Positions 7,587-16,529 of a stretch of 61,135 nt of DNA are shown in pieces. The notes beneath the pieces are model-generated. The model made no database searches, had not been told where the DNA came from, and saw nothing but the letters and a program-made list of their open reading frames with translations. Both the position numbers and the translations under genes were made by a program. The DNA comes from Mesotoga sp. UBA6090 (GTDB lineage: Bacteria; Thermotogota; Thermotogae; Petrotogales; Kosmotogaceae), in NCBI RefSeq assembly GCF_002435945.1, contig NZ_DIXC01000069.1, forward strand, positions 1 through 61,135. Reading direction: 5' to 3'. Position 1 is the stretch's first letter; every line of letters begins with the position of its first letter.

Positions 7587-9294
7587 CTACCTCACCAAAC
7601 TGAGACCTGTAGATATCCCTGTACAGATCGCTTTCCTTCAGCAGTTGTTTGTGGGTTCCACTTCCTGCTATCTTTCCATCATCTAGGAGGAATATCCTGT
7701 CGGCATTTACTACTGAGCTTATCTTCTGAGCAATGATTATCTTTGTGCAATCCAGCTCTTTGCCAATTGCCCTCATGACCTCGGACTCCGTCTTTGCATC
7801 CAGAGCACTCGTGCTGTCGTCAAAGATTAGGATTGGTGATCTCATCGCTACGGCCCGCGCGATCGCCATTCTCTGCTTCTGGCCGCCAGAGAGGTTCGTC
7901 GCCATCTGGCTCAGGTGGGCGTCGTGTTTCTCTGGAAGAGTGTCGACAAAACTTGCGATTCTTGCAACTTCGGCCGCCTTGGCGATTTCTTCGTCACTGG
8001 CACCCGGCCTTCCGTAACTTATGTTGTCCTTGATCTTACCTGAGAAGAGAACGGCTTCCTGGAATACCATGGATATGTTCTTTCTCAACTCGTGGCGTGA
8101 AATCTCCTTTATATCTATTCCATTCAAAAGAATTTTGCCGGAATCTACTTCGTACAGCCGGGGAAGAAGACTGACCAGGGACGATTTGCCCGATCCCGTG
8201 TCGCCAAGAAAAGCGACCGTCTCACCTTGATTGATCGTGAAGTTGAGATTGTGGAGAATCTTGTTGCCTCCCCCATCGTAGCTGAAGTCAACATTCTCAA
8301 AGACAATCGGACCCCTAAGGTCATGGGATATGCCTGCCTTCACATCTTCTTCTTCGCTCTCTTCAAGGACTTCGGCAACTCGTTTGGCGGAGGCCTGCGC
8401 TCTGGAGACAAATACGAGCATCATTCCGATCATCATCATCGACATGAGCATTCTTCCCAGGTAGTTTACGAATGCCATTATCTGGCCCGTCTGCATCCCT
8501 CCGGCTTCGACCTGAATGCCTCCGAACCAGATCACTGCAACGATTCCAAGGTTCAGTATCAGAGAAAGAAGAGGCATAATGATTACCATGGTCCTCGCAG
8601 CTTTCATAGCTATCTGTGTGTACTTCTCGTTTGCATCTTCAAACTTGCTAGATTCAAACCTGGCGGATGCGAAGGATTTGACGACTCTTATTCCCAGGAG
8701 ATTGTCCCTGACCCGTGTATTGACATTGTCCATCTCCTGCTGAACGCGCGAAAAGAGAGGCAAGACTCTTTTCATGATCGCGAAAGTCAGGTAAGTTACG
8801 AGCGGAATGACAACCAGGAATATGAGAGAGAGTTTCCAGCTAATCAGCAAGGACATGATCAAGCTTCCAATGAAAAGCATCGGTGCCCTCACAAACATTC
8901 TCAGCAAAATCATTATAAACTGCTGAAACTGAACTATATCGTCTGTGATTCTCGTAATAAGTGAGCCGGTGCCGAACTTGTCGAGTTTCGCAAATGAGAG
9001 ATACTGAACCTTTGTGAAAACACTTCGCCGTATATCTGCCCCGGCATTCTGAGCAGCCAGGGAAGAGAATATGACGCAGGCGATTCCTCCCAGCACACCG
9101 ATGAAGGTAATAATCAGCATCTTCGTTCCTGCGCTCACGACTACGTCAAGATTCTGATTCATGATACCTACATCTATGATTTCCTCAAGAAGCTTTGGCT
9201 GAAAAAGATCTATCGCAACTTCGAGAAACATTGCCAGAGGAGCCAGAACGACGAAGATCCAGTAAGGCTTCAAAAACTTGAACAGTCTTTTCAT
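7570..9294 (-). CDS. Heterodimeric ABC exporter, degenerate-site subunit
   Basis: A 574-residue half transporter with six membrane helices followed by an ATPase domain: Walker A G-D-T-G-S-G-K-S (about 363) and a canonical L-S-G-G-Q signature (about 466). The catalytic Glu after Walker B is Asp (L-I-F-D-D-S, about 487), and the switch His is Gln (I-A-Q-K-I-S-S, about 518). These are the changes expected of the subunit that supplies the non-hydrolysing site in TM287/288-like exporters. The altered signature of the partner completes that site. It follows the marR gene by about 50 bases and overlaps the second subunit, so all three form one operon. Confidence 0.9.
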   Translation of the reverse strand: MKRLFKFLKPYWIFVVLAPLAMFLEVAIDLFQPKLLEEIIDVGIMNQNLDVVVSAGTKMLIITFIGVLGGIACVIFSSLAAQNAGADIRRSVFTKVQYLSFAKLDKFGTGSLITRITDDIVQFQQFIMILLRMFVRAPMLFIGSLIMSLLISWKLSLIFLVVIPLVTYLTFAIMKRVLPLFSRVQQEMDNVNTRVRDNLLGIRVVKSFASARFESSKFEDANEKYTQIAMKAARTMVIIMPLLSLILNLGIVAVIWFGGIQVEAGGMQTGQIMAFVNYLGRMLMSMMMIGMMLVFVSRAQASAKRVAEVLEESEEEDVKAGISHDLRGPIVFENVDFSYDGGGNKILHNLNFTINQGETVAFLGDTGSGKSSLVSLLPRLYEVDSGKILLNGIDIKEISRHELRKNISMVFQEAVLFSGKIKDNISYGRPGASDEEIAKAAEVARIASFVDTLPEKHDAHLSQMATNLSGGQKQRMAIARAVAMRSPILIFDDSTSALDAKTESEVMRAIGKELDCTKIIIAQKISSVVNADRIFLLDDGKIAGSGTHKQLLKESDLYRDIYRSQFGEVGEANA

Positions 9295-9344
9295 CTAGTC
9301 TTCCACCCCGCATTTCGTTGTTTAGGTAGGTCAGGTCAAGATTA

Positions 9345-9767
9345 TCACTTCGAAAGGCTTTCTTTGAGCTTCTTCAAGAACCGCTCGAGCAGGTCGCGCT
9401 CCTCTGCAGAAAATGCAGAAAAGGTTTGTCTTTCTACGTCGAGCATCGTTTTCTCCAGTTCTTCCTCGATCTCTCTGCTTTTTGCCGTCAAGTAGATCCT
9501 GAAGACTCTCATATCCGATTTATCCTGCCTTTTGTGGATAAAGCCAGACAGCTCCATCCTCTGAATCATCTTGCTAACAGTGGCAGGTGAAAGGCCCATC
9601 TCTTTTGAGATCTCCCCCACAGTTCTTCCATCCCTTTCGAAGAGAATGAAAAGCAGTGGAGGCTGGCCTCTGTGAAGACCAAACCTGGAGAAGATCAAGC
9701 GCTTCTTCATGAAGTTTGCCCTGCAGACGTCAATCAGTAGTTTATCCAGTTTTCCGGTCTCTTTCAT
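9345..9767 (-). CDS. MarR-family transcriptional regulator
   Basis: A 140-residue winged-helix protein of normal MarR length. The DNA-binding part runs V-G-E-I-S-K-E-M-G-L-S, P-A-T-V-S-K-M-I-Q-R-M-E (recognition helix, about residues 60-75), then the wing with D-K-S-D-M-R-V-F-R. Long N- and C-terminal helices serve dimerisation. MarR proteins usually repress a neighbouring transporter and release DNA when a small ligand binds. It is the first gene of the exporter operon, and a palindrome lies 23 bases before its start, so autoregulation together with the exporter is very likely. Confidence 0.9.
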   Translation of the reverse strand: MKETGKLDKLLIDVCRANFMKKRLIFSRFGLHRGQPPLLFILFERDGRTVGEISKEMGLSPATVSKMIQRMELSGFIHKRQDKSDMRVFRIYLTAKSREIEEELEKTMLDVERQTFSAFSAEERDLLERFLKKLKESLSK

Positions 9768-9789
9768 CTTTCAATCCTCACACGAAAAG

Positions 9790-9807
9790 TATTTAGTCGG
9801 CTAAATA
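9790..9807. promoter_or_regulatory. Probable MarR operator, TATTTAG-TCGG-CTAAATA
   Basis: A perfect 7-bp inverted repeat around TCGG lies just upstream of the marR start on the minus strand, where the promoter should be. Size and AT-rich half-sites fit MarR-family operators. A palindrome with the same TTAGTCGGCTAA core occurs at 46160-46175. Confidence 0.75.
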
Positions 9808-9959
9808 ATTCTAACAGATCTCGATTCCTTTTTCATTGCTTCGAACGGGGAGATTCAAATCTCTGCAGGGTGACGGTGCGCTTTCGGTCGAATTGTCGTA
9901 TGATATACTTTTCATTATCGGGCCTGGACGAATTGGCGGATTATATTTTGAGGTGAGAG

Positions 9960-11204
9960 TTGGAGAGCGATAGAGGACATTATTTAGGCTTTATTTGGCA
10001 CGCCTCGTTTCTTGCACTGACAATGGCCTTTGTTGAGGTGAATACTGTCCTTCCATCGATGATCTTGGCGGCAGGAGGAGGGAGCTTTGCAATAGGTCTC
10101 GTTACTGCAATTTCGACGGGGATTCCTCTTCTGGCTCAATTAACATTCGCTGGATACCTTATGTCGAAACGGATGAAGAAACCATATTTGCTTCTTGGCA
10201 TCTATTTGAGAGTCGGCGCCCTCTTCTCCATAGGCTTTCTATTGCTTTCGCCTATCGGAGGCATCGCTCTTCTCGTACTCCTTTTTTCCGTAATCTCCGT
10301 CTTTTCCTTTGGAGGCGTCTTCGCGGGAATCAGTTACACTCATCTGCTCGGTCAGTCAATACTGAAGCAGGATAGACGCGGGTTCATGTCGTACAGACAG
10401 ATTGCTGGGAGCGCATTGTCACTTCTCGGAGGCTTCGTCGCAAAGTACATAGTTGGAAACGTGAGTTATCCGGTCAACTATTCGCTGTTGTTCTTCATTG
10501 GAGGGAGTTCGCTGTTGTTCTTCATTGGAGGGAGTTCGCTGTTCGTTGCTTCGCTTGGATTCGCGGGAGTACGGGAGAGGGAGGTTCAGGGAAGTGAAAT
10601 TCCCGGATTCTGGAAGATCATGAAGAGCATTCCAAAAACACTGAAGGACGATGCGAACCTGCTTAACTACATTGTCTTCATCAACCTCACCGGTTTCGGA
10701 TTGGTCTTGATCCCGTTCTATGTACTCTTGGCAAAGGACAGCTTCGGGTTGAGCGGAAGCGATGTGGGCAGTTTTCTCCTGTTTCAGATGATAGGTATGC
10801 TTGGAGCCGGGGTTCTGTGGAATCGCTTTCTCAAAAGGAGAGGTTTGAAAAGACTGCTTATAACCTGCGCAACGATTGGCAGCTCGATTCCACTAATTGC
10901 ATATCTTCTCTCAACCACCTCGCCGAACTTCTATCTGATAGTCTTTTTCCTTTCAGGGATCACGCTGAGCGCACGAAAAATCGGATTTGAGTGGCTTCTT
11001 ATAGAAATCTCCAGCAATACGAACAGGGCTTTGTATACAGGTGTATCGGGCGCGCTCAGTCTTGTGACCGCTCTTCTTCCTTTGATCCTGGGTAGTGTGC
11101 TGCGGCTTTTGGGCTTTCCGGTCGTTCTGGTTATCTCCAGCATCGCTATCGCCTCGGGAATGTATTTCATTAGGAAGATCGATATCACTGATGACCTGGG
11201 ATGA
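9960..11204 (+). CDS. Major facilitator superfamily transporter with internal duplication
   Basis: A 414-residue polytopic protein with about 12 hydrophobic segments. It has an MFS-like loop after helix 2 (S-K-R-M-K-K, about 63-68) and a large cytoplasmic loop in the middle (about 200-230). The TTG at 9960 is preceded by TGAGGTGA; no earlier start is open. Within the helix around residues 175-195 the sequence S-L-L-F-F-I-G-G-S is repeated, reflecting a 27-bp tandem duplication in the DNA that lengthens this membrane segment by nine residues. The substrate is unknown. The stop codon overlaps the next ATG. Confidence 0.8.
   Translation: MESDRGHYLGFIWHASFLALTMAFVEVNTVLPSMILAAGGGSFAIGLVTAISTGIPLLAQLTFAGYLMSKRMKKPYLLLGIYLRVGALFSIGFLLLSPIGGIALLVLLFSVISVFSFGGVFAGISYTHLLGQSILKQDRRGFMSYRQIAGSALSLLGGFVAKYIVGNVSYPVNYSLLFFIGGSSLLFFIGGSSLFVASLGFAGVREREVQGSEIPGFWKIMKSIPKTLKDDANLLNYIVFINLTGFGLVLIPFYVLLAKDSFGLSGSDVGSFLLFQMIGMLGAGVLWNRFLKRRGLKRLLITCATIGSSIPLIAYLLSTTSPNFYLIVFFLSGITLSARKIGFEWLLIEISSNTNRALYTGVSGALSLVTALLPLILGSVLRLLGFPVVLVISSIAIASGMYFIRKIDITDDLG
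10481..10543 (+). repeat. 27-bp in-frame tandem duplication inside the MFS gene
   Basis: Two identical 27-bp units (10481-10507 and 10508-10534) and the first nine bases of a third follow one another without gap. Being a multiple of three, the copy adds nine residues to a membrane helix and keeps the frame. The identity of the copies suggests a recent slippage event. Confidence 0.95.
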
Positions 11205-11620
11205 AAGAACTGCTGCTTTGCGCAGCTATTATCCTCGTTTTAGCGCTTCCCCATGACCGACCAAACACCTTAGTAAAACTGCAGTTTACTTACTGCGAGC
11301 GCGGAACTGCCGGACCTGGAGATTACGAAATGAGAAGAATCAGAAGGAGAGTGATCACTGCAGTCTTGTGTTGGCTACCCTATTTGGCCCTAGGGGAGCC
11401 CGGTTCACTCATTTTGAAGACAAATGCCTTGCTTCACATGTTTGGCCCAATATTAGTAATGATAGATGAGATACAATTGAATGTGAAAGTGAAGCTGGTT
11501 CTGCTTTGTCTTCGCCAAGATGTGAGAGACGCAGATGAGAGCAACTACGAGATATCGCTTGAGAATGCTTCCGATTTCGGGCGGCAGATCCAGAAAGTAA
11601 GGAGTTGGAAAAATGATTAA
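11201..11620 (+). CDS. Hypothetical protein, doubtful
   Basis: A 139-residue frame whose ATG overlaps the TGA of the MFS gene (ATGA) and whose TAA lies inside the start of the following GNAT gene. It begins with a hydrophobic stretch (about 3-16) and has another at about 52-66; the rest is mixed. The overlap arrangement suggests coupled translation, but the composition is not clearly protein-like and I see no known domain. It may be a real small membrane protein, or spacer within the transcript. Confidence 0.35.
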   Translation: MKELLLCAAIILVLALPHDRPNTLVKLQFTYCERGTAGPGDYEMRRIRRRVITAVLCWLPYLALGEPGSLILKTNALLHMFGPILVMIDEIQLNVKVKLVLLCLRQDVRDADESNYEISLENASDFGRQIQKVRSWKND

Positions 11621-12050
11621 GGAAGTAGAGTTAGATAATCTTCCCGGAAGGTTCAGAGAGATTTTTTCTGGTTGTCTGGGAAGACCGGAGCAGTCCGACG
11701 AAGTATTGAAGATGTATCAGGCTCCGGAGAGAAGGCTCTTTGTGATGAGACAGGGAGGAAGCATAGTTGCTGTAGCCGGTTTGAAGCTCCATGAACTTGA
11801 AGAACCCGAGCTTCTGCATCTTGCCGTCAGGAAAGACAAGCGAAGGAGCGGTTTCGGCAGCACACTCATAAAAACAATGATAAATTCCTTCATGATAGAT
11901 ACTCTTGCAGTGTGGACAGACGAAGATGCCGTCGGTTTCTATGAAAAGATAGGGTTCGATATTGTGAATGAAATTCAGACTCAGAACGGACTGGTTCGCT
12001 ACAAACTCCGATTTTCTCGCTTTAAATCCCCTGGGAGGTTAGAAACGTGA
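11613..12050 (+). CDS. GNAT-family acetyltransferase
   Basis: A 145-residue GNAT domain: strand S-I-V-A-V-A-G-L-K-L (about 50-60), E-L-L-H-L-A-V, the acetyl-CoA loop K-D-K-R-R-S-G-F-G-S (about 74-83), and the closing A-V-G-F-Y-E-K-I-G-F motif. The ATG at 11613 follows AAGGAG by about eight bases. The N-terminal half is short for the family and the substrate cannot be read from the sequence. Its TGA overlaps the GTG start of the dehydrogenase gene (GTGA), so the two are probably translated together. Confidence 0.8.
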   Translation: MIKEVELDNLPGRFREIFSGCLGRPEQSDEVLKMYQAPERRLFVMRQGGSIVAVAGLKLHELEEPELLHLAVRKDKRRSGFGSTLIKTMINSFMIDTLAVWTDEDAVGFYEKIGFDIVNEIQTQNGLVRYKLRFSRFKSPGRLET

Positions 12051-13024
12051 AGATCTTATTCCTAAATAGATTTGACAGATACTGGGAAGGAAAGGTTGAA
12101 GAGCTTGCAAGAGCATTTCCCGAACATTCCTTCATCTCTTACTCCAGCAACAGTGATCCGAAAGCCCATATTTCCGATGCCGAGGTAATAGTAAAAGGGA
12201 ATCTTTCGCAAGCCGACCTCGATAAAGCCAGGAATCTCAGAATGGTTGTCGTTCCCTGGACTGGCGTTGATGGTCTGCCACTTGAACGGCTAAGAGAACG
12301 TGGCGTCATCGTTTCAAACACCCATGAGAATGCCGAGGTCGTTGCCGAAAGAGCCGTAGCTCTGGCCTTAGCTGTTACGGGAAGAGTGGTCGAACTTCAT
12401 AATGATCTTGCTCAGGGAGTATGGTTGGGTCGGCCGTCCAATAAGGAGGCGACCTGGTACTCCATCATCGGGAAGCGATGCTCTATTCTCGGCCTGGGCA
12501 GAATTGGGCAGGCGATAGCAAAACTGATCAGCGGCTTTGAATGCGAAGTAACGGGATTCAAAAGAACGCCCGGCGGCGAGTTTCCTTACGTGAAGAGAAT
12601 AACAGACGATATTCACGATGCCGTTCGGGCCGGTGATCTTGTCTTCGTTGCTCTTCCGCTAACGAAAAAGACAGCTGGGATTATCGGTTCCGATCTGCTA
12701 AGTCAGATGAAGGGCAAGTACCTGGTCAATGTGAGCAGGGGAAGAGTAATCGAGGAGCGGGCACTGTACGATGCTCTGAAGAGCGGAACTCTCGCCGGCG
12801 CGGCAATAGATGTCTGGTACGAGTATCCCTCAAGTGATCGGCCCGCAACACTTCCATCGAGATATCCAATTCATAGGTTTTCCAATGTAGTCATGTCGCC
12901 TCACGTCGGAAGCTGGTCGGTGGAGAGTATGCAGTCAATGGTGAATGGCGCCTTAAAGAACATTGAGAGTTTTCTTCTTAAGGGAAAGCCGGAGGAAGAG
13001 ATCGATCTTGACGAATTGTACTAG
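12047..13024 (+). CDS. D-isomer 2-hydroxyacid dehydrogenase
   Basis: A 325-residue NAD-dependent dehydrogenase of the D-2-hydroxyacid family (SerA/hydroxypyruvate reductase-like). The Rossmann motif is S-I-L-G-L-G-R-I-G-Q-A (about 142-152). The substrate-binding Arg lies in N-V-S-R-G-R-V-I-E (about 228-236), and the catalytic His in S-P-H-V-G-S-W (about 284-290). The enzyme interconverts a 2-keto acid and a D-2-hydroxy acid; which one is not evident. It starts with GTG overlapping the stop of the acetyltransferase gene. The N-terminal half-domain is slightly short, which is common in this subgroup. Confidence 0.88.
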   Translation: MKILFLNRFDRYWEGKVEELARAFPEHSFISYSSNSDPKAHISDAEVIVKGNLSQADLDKARNLRMVVVPWTGVDGLPLERLRERGVIVSNTHENAEVVAERAVALALAVTGRVVELHNDLAQGVWLGRPSNKEATWYSIIGKRCSILGLGRIGQAIAKLISGFECEVTGFKRTPGGEFPYVKRITDDIHDAVRAGDLVFVALPLTKKTAGIIGSDLLSQMKGKYLVNVSRGRVIEERALYDALKSGTLAGAAIDVWYEYPSSDRPATLPSRYPIHRFSNVVMSPHVGSWSVESMQSMVNGALKNIESFLLKGKPEEEIDLDELY

Positions 13025-13028
13025 CCGT

Positions 13029-13060
13029 CTGGTGAAGAGAAGTCGCTATTTCTTCACCAG
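13029..13060 (+). terminator. Hairpin after the dehydrogenase gene
   Basis: A perfect 10-bp stem (CTGGTGAAGA with TCTTCACCAG) with a 12-base loop begins five bases after the stop codon. There is no T run behind it, so it may protect the 3' end or act weakly as a terminator. Confidence 0.45.
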
Positions 13061-13134
13061 TGCACGTTTCGGCTGAAGATAAATTGTGTGTTAAAATCTG
13101 GTTGAGAAAGCTTTTCGATGAGGGGTGTCCTTGA

Positions 13135-15513
13135 ATGCCTTTAATCAGAGGTCCCGGCTTCAGCCTTTCCAGAAGATTGACTGGCTTTGCTGCCAGCCTG
13201 TCAGGCCTTGCTGGTGTTATTCTCGCCGTGGTTCTGATTCTTCTTCTGGGGGTTCTACTTTCATTTGCCGAGATAGCCAGGGGAAGAAGGGAGTTTTCGG
13301 ACAGGCTTTTGAGACAGGGTAGATTTGTCCAGAGCGGTCTCAATTTGGACGAACTCTCGAGGCTTTCAGGGAGCATAGAAGATCTGGACAACCCTGAATA
13401 CTGGAGACTCAAGAGCCAACTGGAGCAAACTAATGCGCTATTTCCTCAATACCGCTTCATCTACCTGATGGGACAGAAGGAAGATGGAGAGTTGTTCTTT
13501 TTCATTGATTCCGAGCCGCCCGGTTCAGATCACGAATCTCTTCCAGGAGACATTTACGCCGATGCAAAAGAGTACGATCTCGAGGTCTTTCGGGAGAAGA
13601 AGGCCAGGGTGCTGCCGGTAATTACTGACAGCCGGGGAACCTGGGTATCCGTAATGGTTCCCGTAATTGATGAGAATTCGGGCAGACTGCTTGCCATGCT
13701 CGGCATAGACGTTGAAGCCGATGACTTCTGGAAATCCGTTCTGTCTTATGCGATTAAGCCCGTAGTTTTCTCTCTGGTTCTGGTATTGATGGCGATACTC
13801 TCGGGATTCTTCATCATCCGCAGAGACAAACTGGCACCTGAGAAAAAGGAAAAGAGAGTTCAAAGGTACCTTGAGGCGATCGTCTTTGCCGCATTTGGAC
13901 TCGCTGCCACTATCATGGTCTCATCTCTGGTTCATGACAGGCAAGTGGCTGCTCGGAACGATGCCTTTGCCGATCTGGCCGCAAGTCATGTAACTTCGCT
14001 TTCCAGAGCGATGAAGAATACTAGAGACTTTCAGGTCGAGGCTCTTGCCAGGTTCTTTGAGTCAAGCAGCTTTGTCGACAGGCAGGAGTTCTTGAACTAC
14101 GTCGGTTATCTCTCGAAAAACAACGGATTGATTTCCTGGTTCTGGATTGAGAGAGTTTCGCCGGGCGGGATAGAGTCGTTCGAAGAAGGTATCAGAAGGG
14201 AAGGCTTTCCGGACTTCTTCGTTTGGGAACCGGGTAAATCTGGCGGAAAGGAAAGAGTTCTAGATCGCGAGTCATATTACCCGATACAGTACATTGAGCC
14301 TCTAGAGAGCAGCAGGAATCTGCTGGGACTAGACCTGGGATCTATCGGGTCGGTAGGCGAAGCAATTGAAAAGGCAACTGCTTCAAAACTGATGAGGGCA
14401 AGCGATCCTGTCGTAATTCCGACGGACGAAGAGAAAGCCCTCCACTTCTTTGTTTTCAGACCGATTCTCGCGGAGATAGCGGAAGGTTATGCAGGGTTCG
14501 TAGGGGCTATCTTTCATTCAGACGCATTTCTAAGCGCCGTTACCAATACCCTCAATACCGGAGATCCAACCGTTGCCCTGGGGCTTTATCAGATCGACTC
14601 GGACGGAAAACCTGTACTGCTGTTTTCTACCGCACAGGAATCGGATTCTCATGTTTATGAGTCTGCAGAGACTTCCATATGGCACTATCCGGAAAGTCAG
14701 CACAGCATTGCCGTTCCGGTAATGCTGTTCGGGAGGCTTTTTGTGATTCTTGCCCATCCAGGGCCGGACTTTGGAGTCGTGTACCCCATAAACAATTGGA
14801 TCTTCTTTCTCGCGATCGGACTGACTGTAACTCTGTCGCTTGCGATCCTGATCGGGTCACTGAGTAACAGAAGCTTCCATCTTGAAAGAGAAGTCGAGAA
14901 ACGCACCGAAGAGCTAAGAGAGAGTCTGGAGATTGTTTCAAAGACGATGGAGGCATCGGTGAATGTTCTCGCTTCGGCCGTAGATCTCAGGGATCCTTAT
15001 ACCTCCGGTCATCAAAGGAGAGTGGCAGAGCTTTCGGTTGCAATCGGCAGAAAGCTGGGATTCGAAGAGAACAGGCTAACAGGACTGAGGCTTTCGGCGA
15101 TGATTCATGATGTGGGAAAGATACAGGTGCCCGCGGAGATACTTAACACACCAAGAAAGCTGACCAATCTGGAGTTCGATTTGATCAAGCTTCACCCGAC
15201 TGCGGGACGAGAGCTTTTCAAAGATATCGAATTCCCCTGGCCTGTGGCGGACGCAATCTATCAGCATCACGAGAGACTTGACGGAAGCGGATACCCGGAA
15301 GGCATCTCCGGGGATCAGATAATATTGGAGGCCAGAATAATCGCCGTTGCCGATGTAGTTGAGGCGATCTCCTCTCACAGACCGTACAGAGCTTCGCTGG
15401 GTCTTCAAGCTGCACTCGATGAAGTTCGAAGCGGTAAAGGCAAACTCTTTGATCCCGAAGTCGTGGACGCTTGTCTGGAGGTATTCGATGAGGGCTTTTC
15501 CTTCTCGGACTGA
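13135..15513 (+). CDS. Membrane sensor with CHASE and HD-GYP phosphodiesterase domains
   Basis: A 792-residue membrane protein. Membrane helix 1 (about 20-45) is followed by a Cache-like extracytoplasmic domain (about 60-200). Two more helices (about 205-270) lead to a CHASE-type domain (about 280-480). A helix at about 545-567 leads to a cytoplasmic helix and an HD-GYP domain. The HD-GYP motifs are complete: H-D-V-G-K (about 657), then H-H-E-R-x-D-G-x-G-Y-P (about 710). HD-GYP proteins hydrolyse cyclic di-GMP or related dinucleotides. Having two extracytoplasmic sensor modules in one chain is uncommon. The ATG at 13135 follows GAGGGGTG. Confidence 0.9.
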   Translation: MPLIRGPGFSLSRRLTGFAASLSGLAGVILAVVLILLLGVLLSFAEIARGRREFSDRLLRQGRFVQSGLNLDELSRLSGSIEDLDNPEYWRLKSQLEQTNALFPQYRFIYLMGQKEDGELFFFIDSEPPGSDHESLPGDIYADAKEYDLEVFREKKARVLPVITDSRGTWVSVMVPVIDENSGRLLAMLGIDVEADDFWKSVLSYAIKPVVFSLVLVLMAILSGFFIIRRDKLAPEKKEKRVQRYLEAIVFAAFGLAATIMVSSLVHDRQVAARNDAFADLAASHVTSLSRAMKNTRDFQVEALARFFESSSFVDRQEFLNYVGYLSKNNGLISWFWIERVSPGGIESFEEGIRREGFPDFFVWEPGKSGGKERVLDRESYYPIQYIEPLESSRNLLGLDLGSIGSVGEAIEKATASKLMRASDPVVIPTDEEKALHFFVFRPILAEIAEGYAGFVGAIFHSDAFLSAVTNTLNTGDPTVALGLYQIDSDGKPVLLFSTAQESDSHVYESAETSIWHYPESQHSIAVPVMLFGRLFVILAHPGPDFGVVYPINNWIFFLAIGLTVTLSLAILIGSLSNRSFHLEREVEKRTEELRESLEIVSKTMEASVNVLASAVDLRDPYTSGHQRRVAELSVAIGRKLGFEENRLTGLRLSAMIHDVGKIQVPAEILNTPRKLTNLEFDLIKLHPTAGRELFKDIEFPWPVADAIYQHHERLDGSGYPEGISGDQIILEARIIAVADVVEAISSHRPYRASLGLQAALDEVRSGKGKLFDPEVVDACLEVFDEGFSFSD

Positions 15514-15634
15514 TTCTTAATAAGTGTCGGCGTTTTCGGTATTGTATCCGGTTATGTTAATATATGAGGGCTTGATGTTCTCTGCAGAAGATTCACCTGG
15601 AATAGGAAGCGCAGATTTCTTGTGGGAGATGTTA

Positions 15635-16519
15635 ATGGTCGATTTCGCGGTAGTTTTGAGGCTTATAAGAATACGTCACTGGCTGAAGAATCTCTTTGTT
15701 TTCGCTCCACTGGTCTTTTCATCTAACCTTACTGACTCGACCTCTCTTCTGAGAGCTTTTCTGATCTTCATTGCCTTCTGTCTAATTTCGAGTAGTGTCT
15801 ACATTTTCAACGACATCCGAGACCGAGAAAGCGATAGTCATCACTCAAGAAAGAAAAATCGACCTGTGGCTTCCGGTGAGATCAAATTGAGAGATGCCTG
15901 GATACTTGCAGGCATTCTGGCGACACTTGCCGTCCTGGTCGCTCTCTTTCTTCCTTATCTGGCACTGGTCTTTCTGTTGCTGTATGTTGTCGAGAATCTC
16001 TTCTATACACTGAAAGGCAAGGACATGGTCTTGATAGACGCCTTCTGCATTTCTGCCGGGTTCGTGATAAGAGTAATGGCCGGGGCGTATGCTATTGAGA
16101 CAAGCCCGACTGGCTGGATAGTAGTTACGACGTTTTTCCTCTCTCTCTTCCTAGGTTTTGGAAAGAGGAGAAACGAACTGCTTACCCTGAAAGAAGAAAG
16201 CAACAACCATCGCAAAGTACTCACATTGTATGACCACAAATATCTTGACTATCTTATGATCTCAACCGCATCTATCTCGATAATCTCATACACACTTTAC
16301 TGTCTCGATCCGCAGGTGATAGGGAAATTCAGCACGGATAAGCTGGTTTACACCGTGCCCTTCGTAACTTATGGAGTCTTCAGGTATCTTCTTCTCCTTT
16401 TCAGAAACGGCGAGGGTGATCCGACAGAAGTAGTGACCAGAGACAGAGGAATAGCTATAACCGTTTTACTGTGGATTGTGTCTGTAATGCTTGTGATTTA
16501 CTTTCCTACCTGGATGTAA
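15635..16519 (+). CDS. UbiA-family decaprenyl-phosphate phosphoribosyltransferase-like
   Basis: A 294-residue UbiA prenyltransferase with about eight or nine membrane helices. The first Asp-rich motif is N-D-I-R-D-R-E-S-D (about 53-61), followed by K-N-R-P-V-A-S-G. The C-terminal R-N-G-E-G-D-P-T-E-V and a T-L-Y-D motif are features of the Rv3806c-like branch. That branch transfers phosphoribose from PRPP to polyprenyl phosphate to make the lipid-linked pentofuranose donor. ATG 15635 is chosen because GGGAG is six bases before it; earlier in-frame starts lack a site. It heads a run of glycan-related genes. Confidence 0.85.
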   Translation: MVDFAVVLRLIRIRHWLKNLFVFAPLVFSSNLTDSTSLLRAFLIFIAFCLISSSVYIFNDIRDRESDSHHSRKKNRPVASGEIKLRDAWILAGILATLAVLVALFLPYLALVFLLLYVVENLFYTLKGKDMVLIDAFCISAGFVIRVMAGAYAIETSPTGWIVVTTFFLSLFLGFGKRRNELLTLKEESNNHRKVLTLYDHKYLDYLMISTASISIISYTLYCLDPQVIGKFSTDKLVYTVPFVTYGVFRYLLLLFRNGEGDPTEVVTRDRGIAITVLLWIVSVMLVIYFPTWM

Positions 16520-16529
16520 AGAGGGAGCA

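Noticed and set aside
8227..8964. 245-residue plus-strand frame inside the exporter gene
   Set aside because: It is antisense to conserved transporter sequence, with a His/Asp-rich, non-natural composition and no ribosome site.
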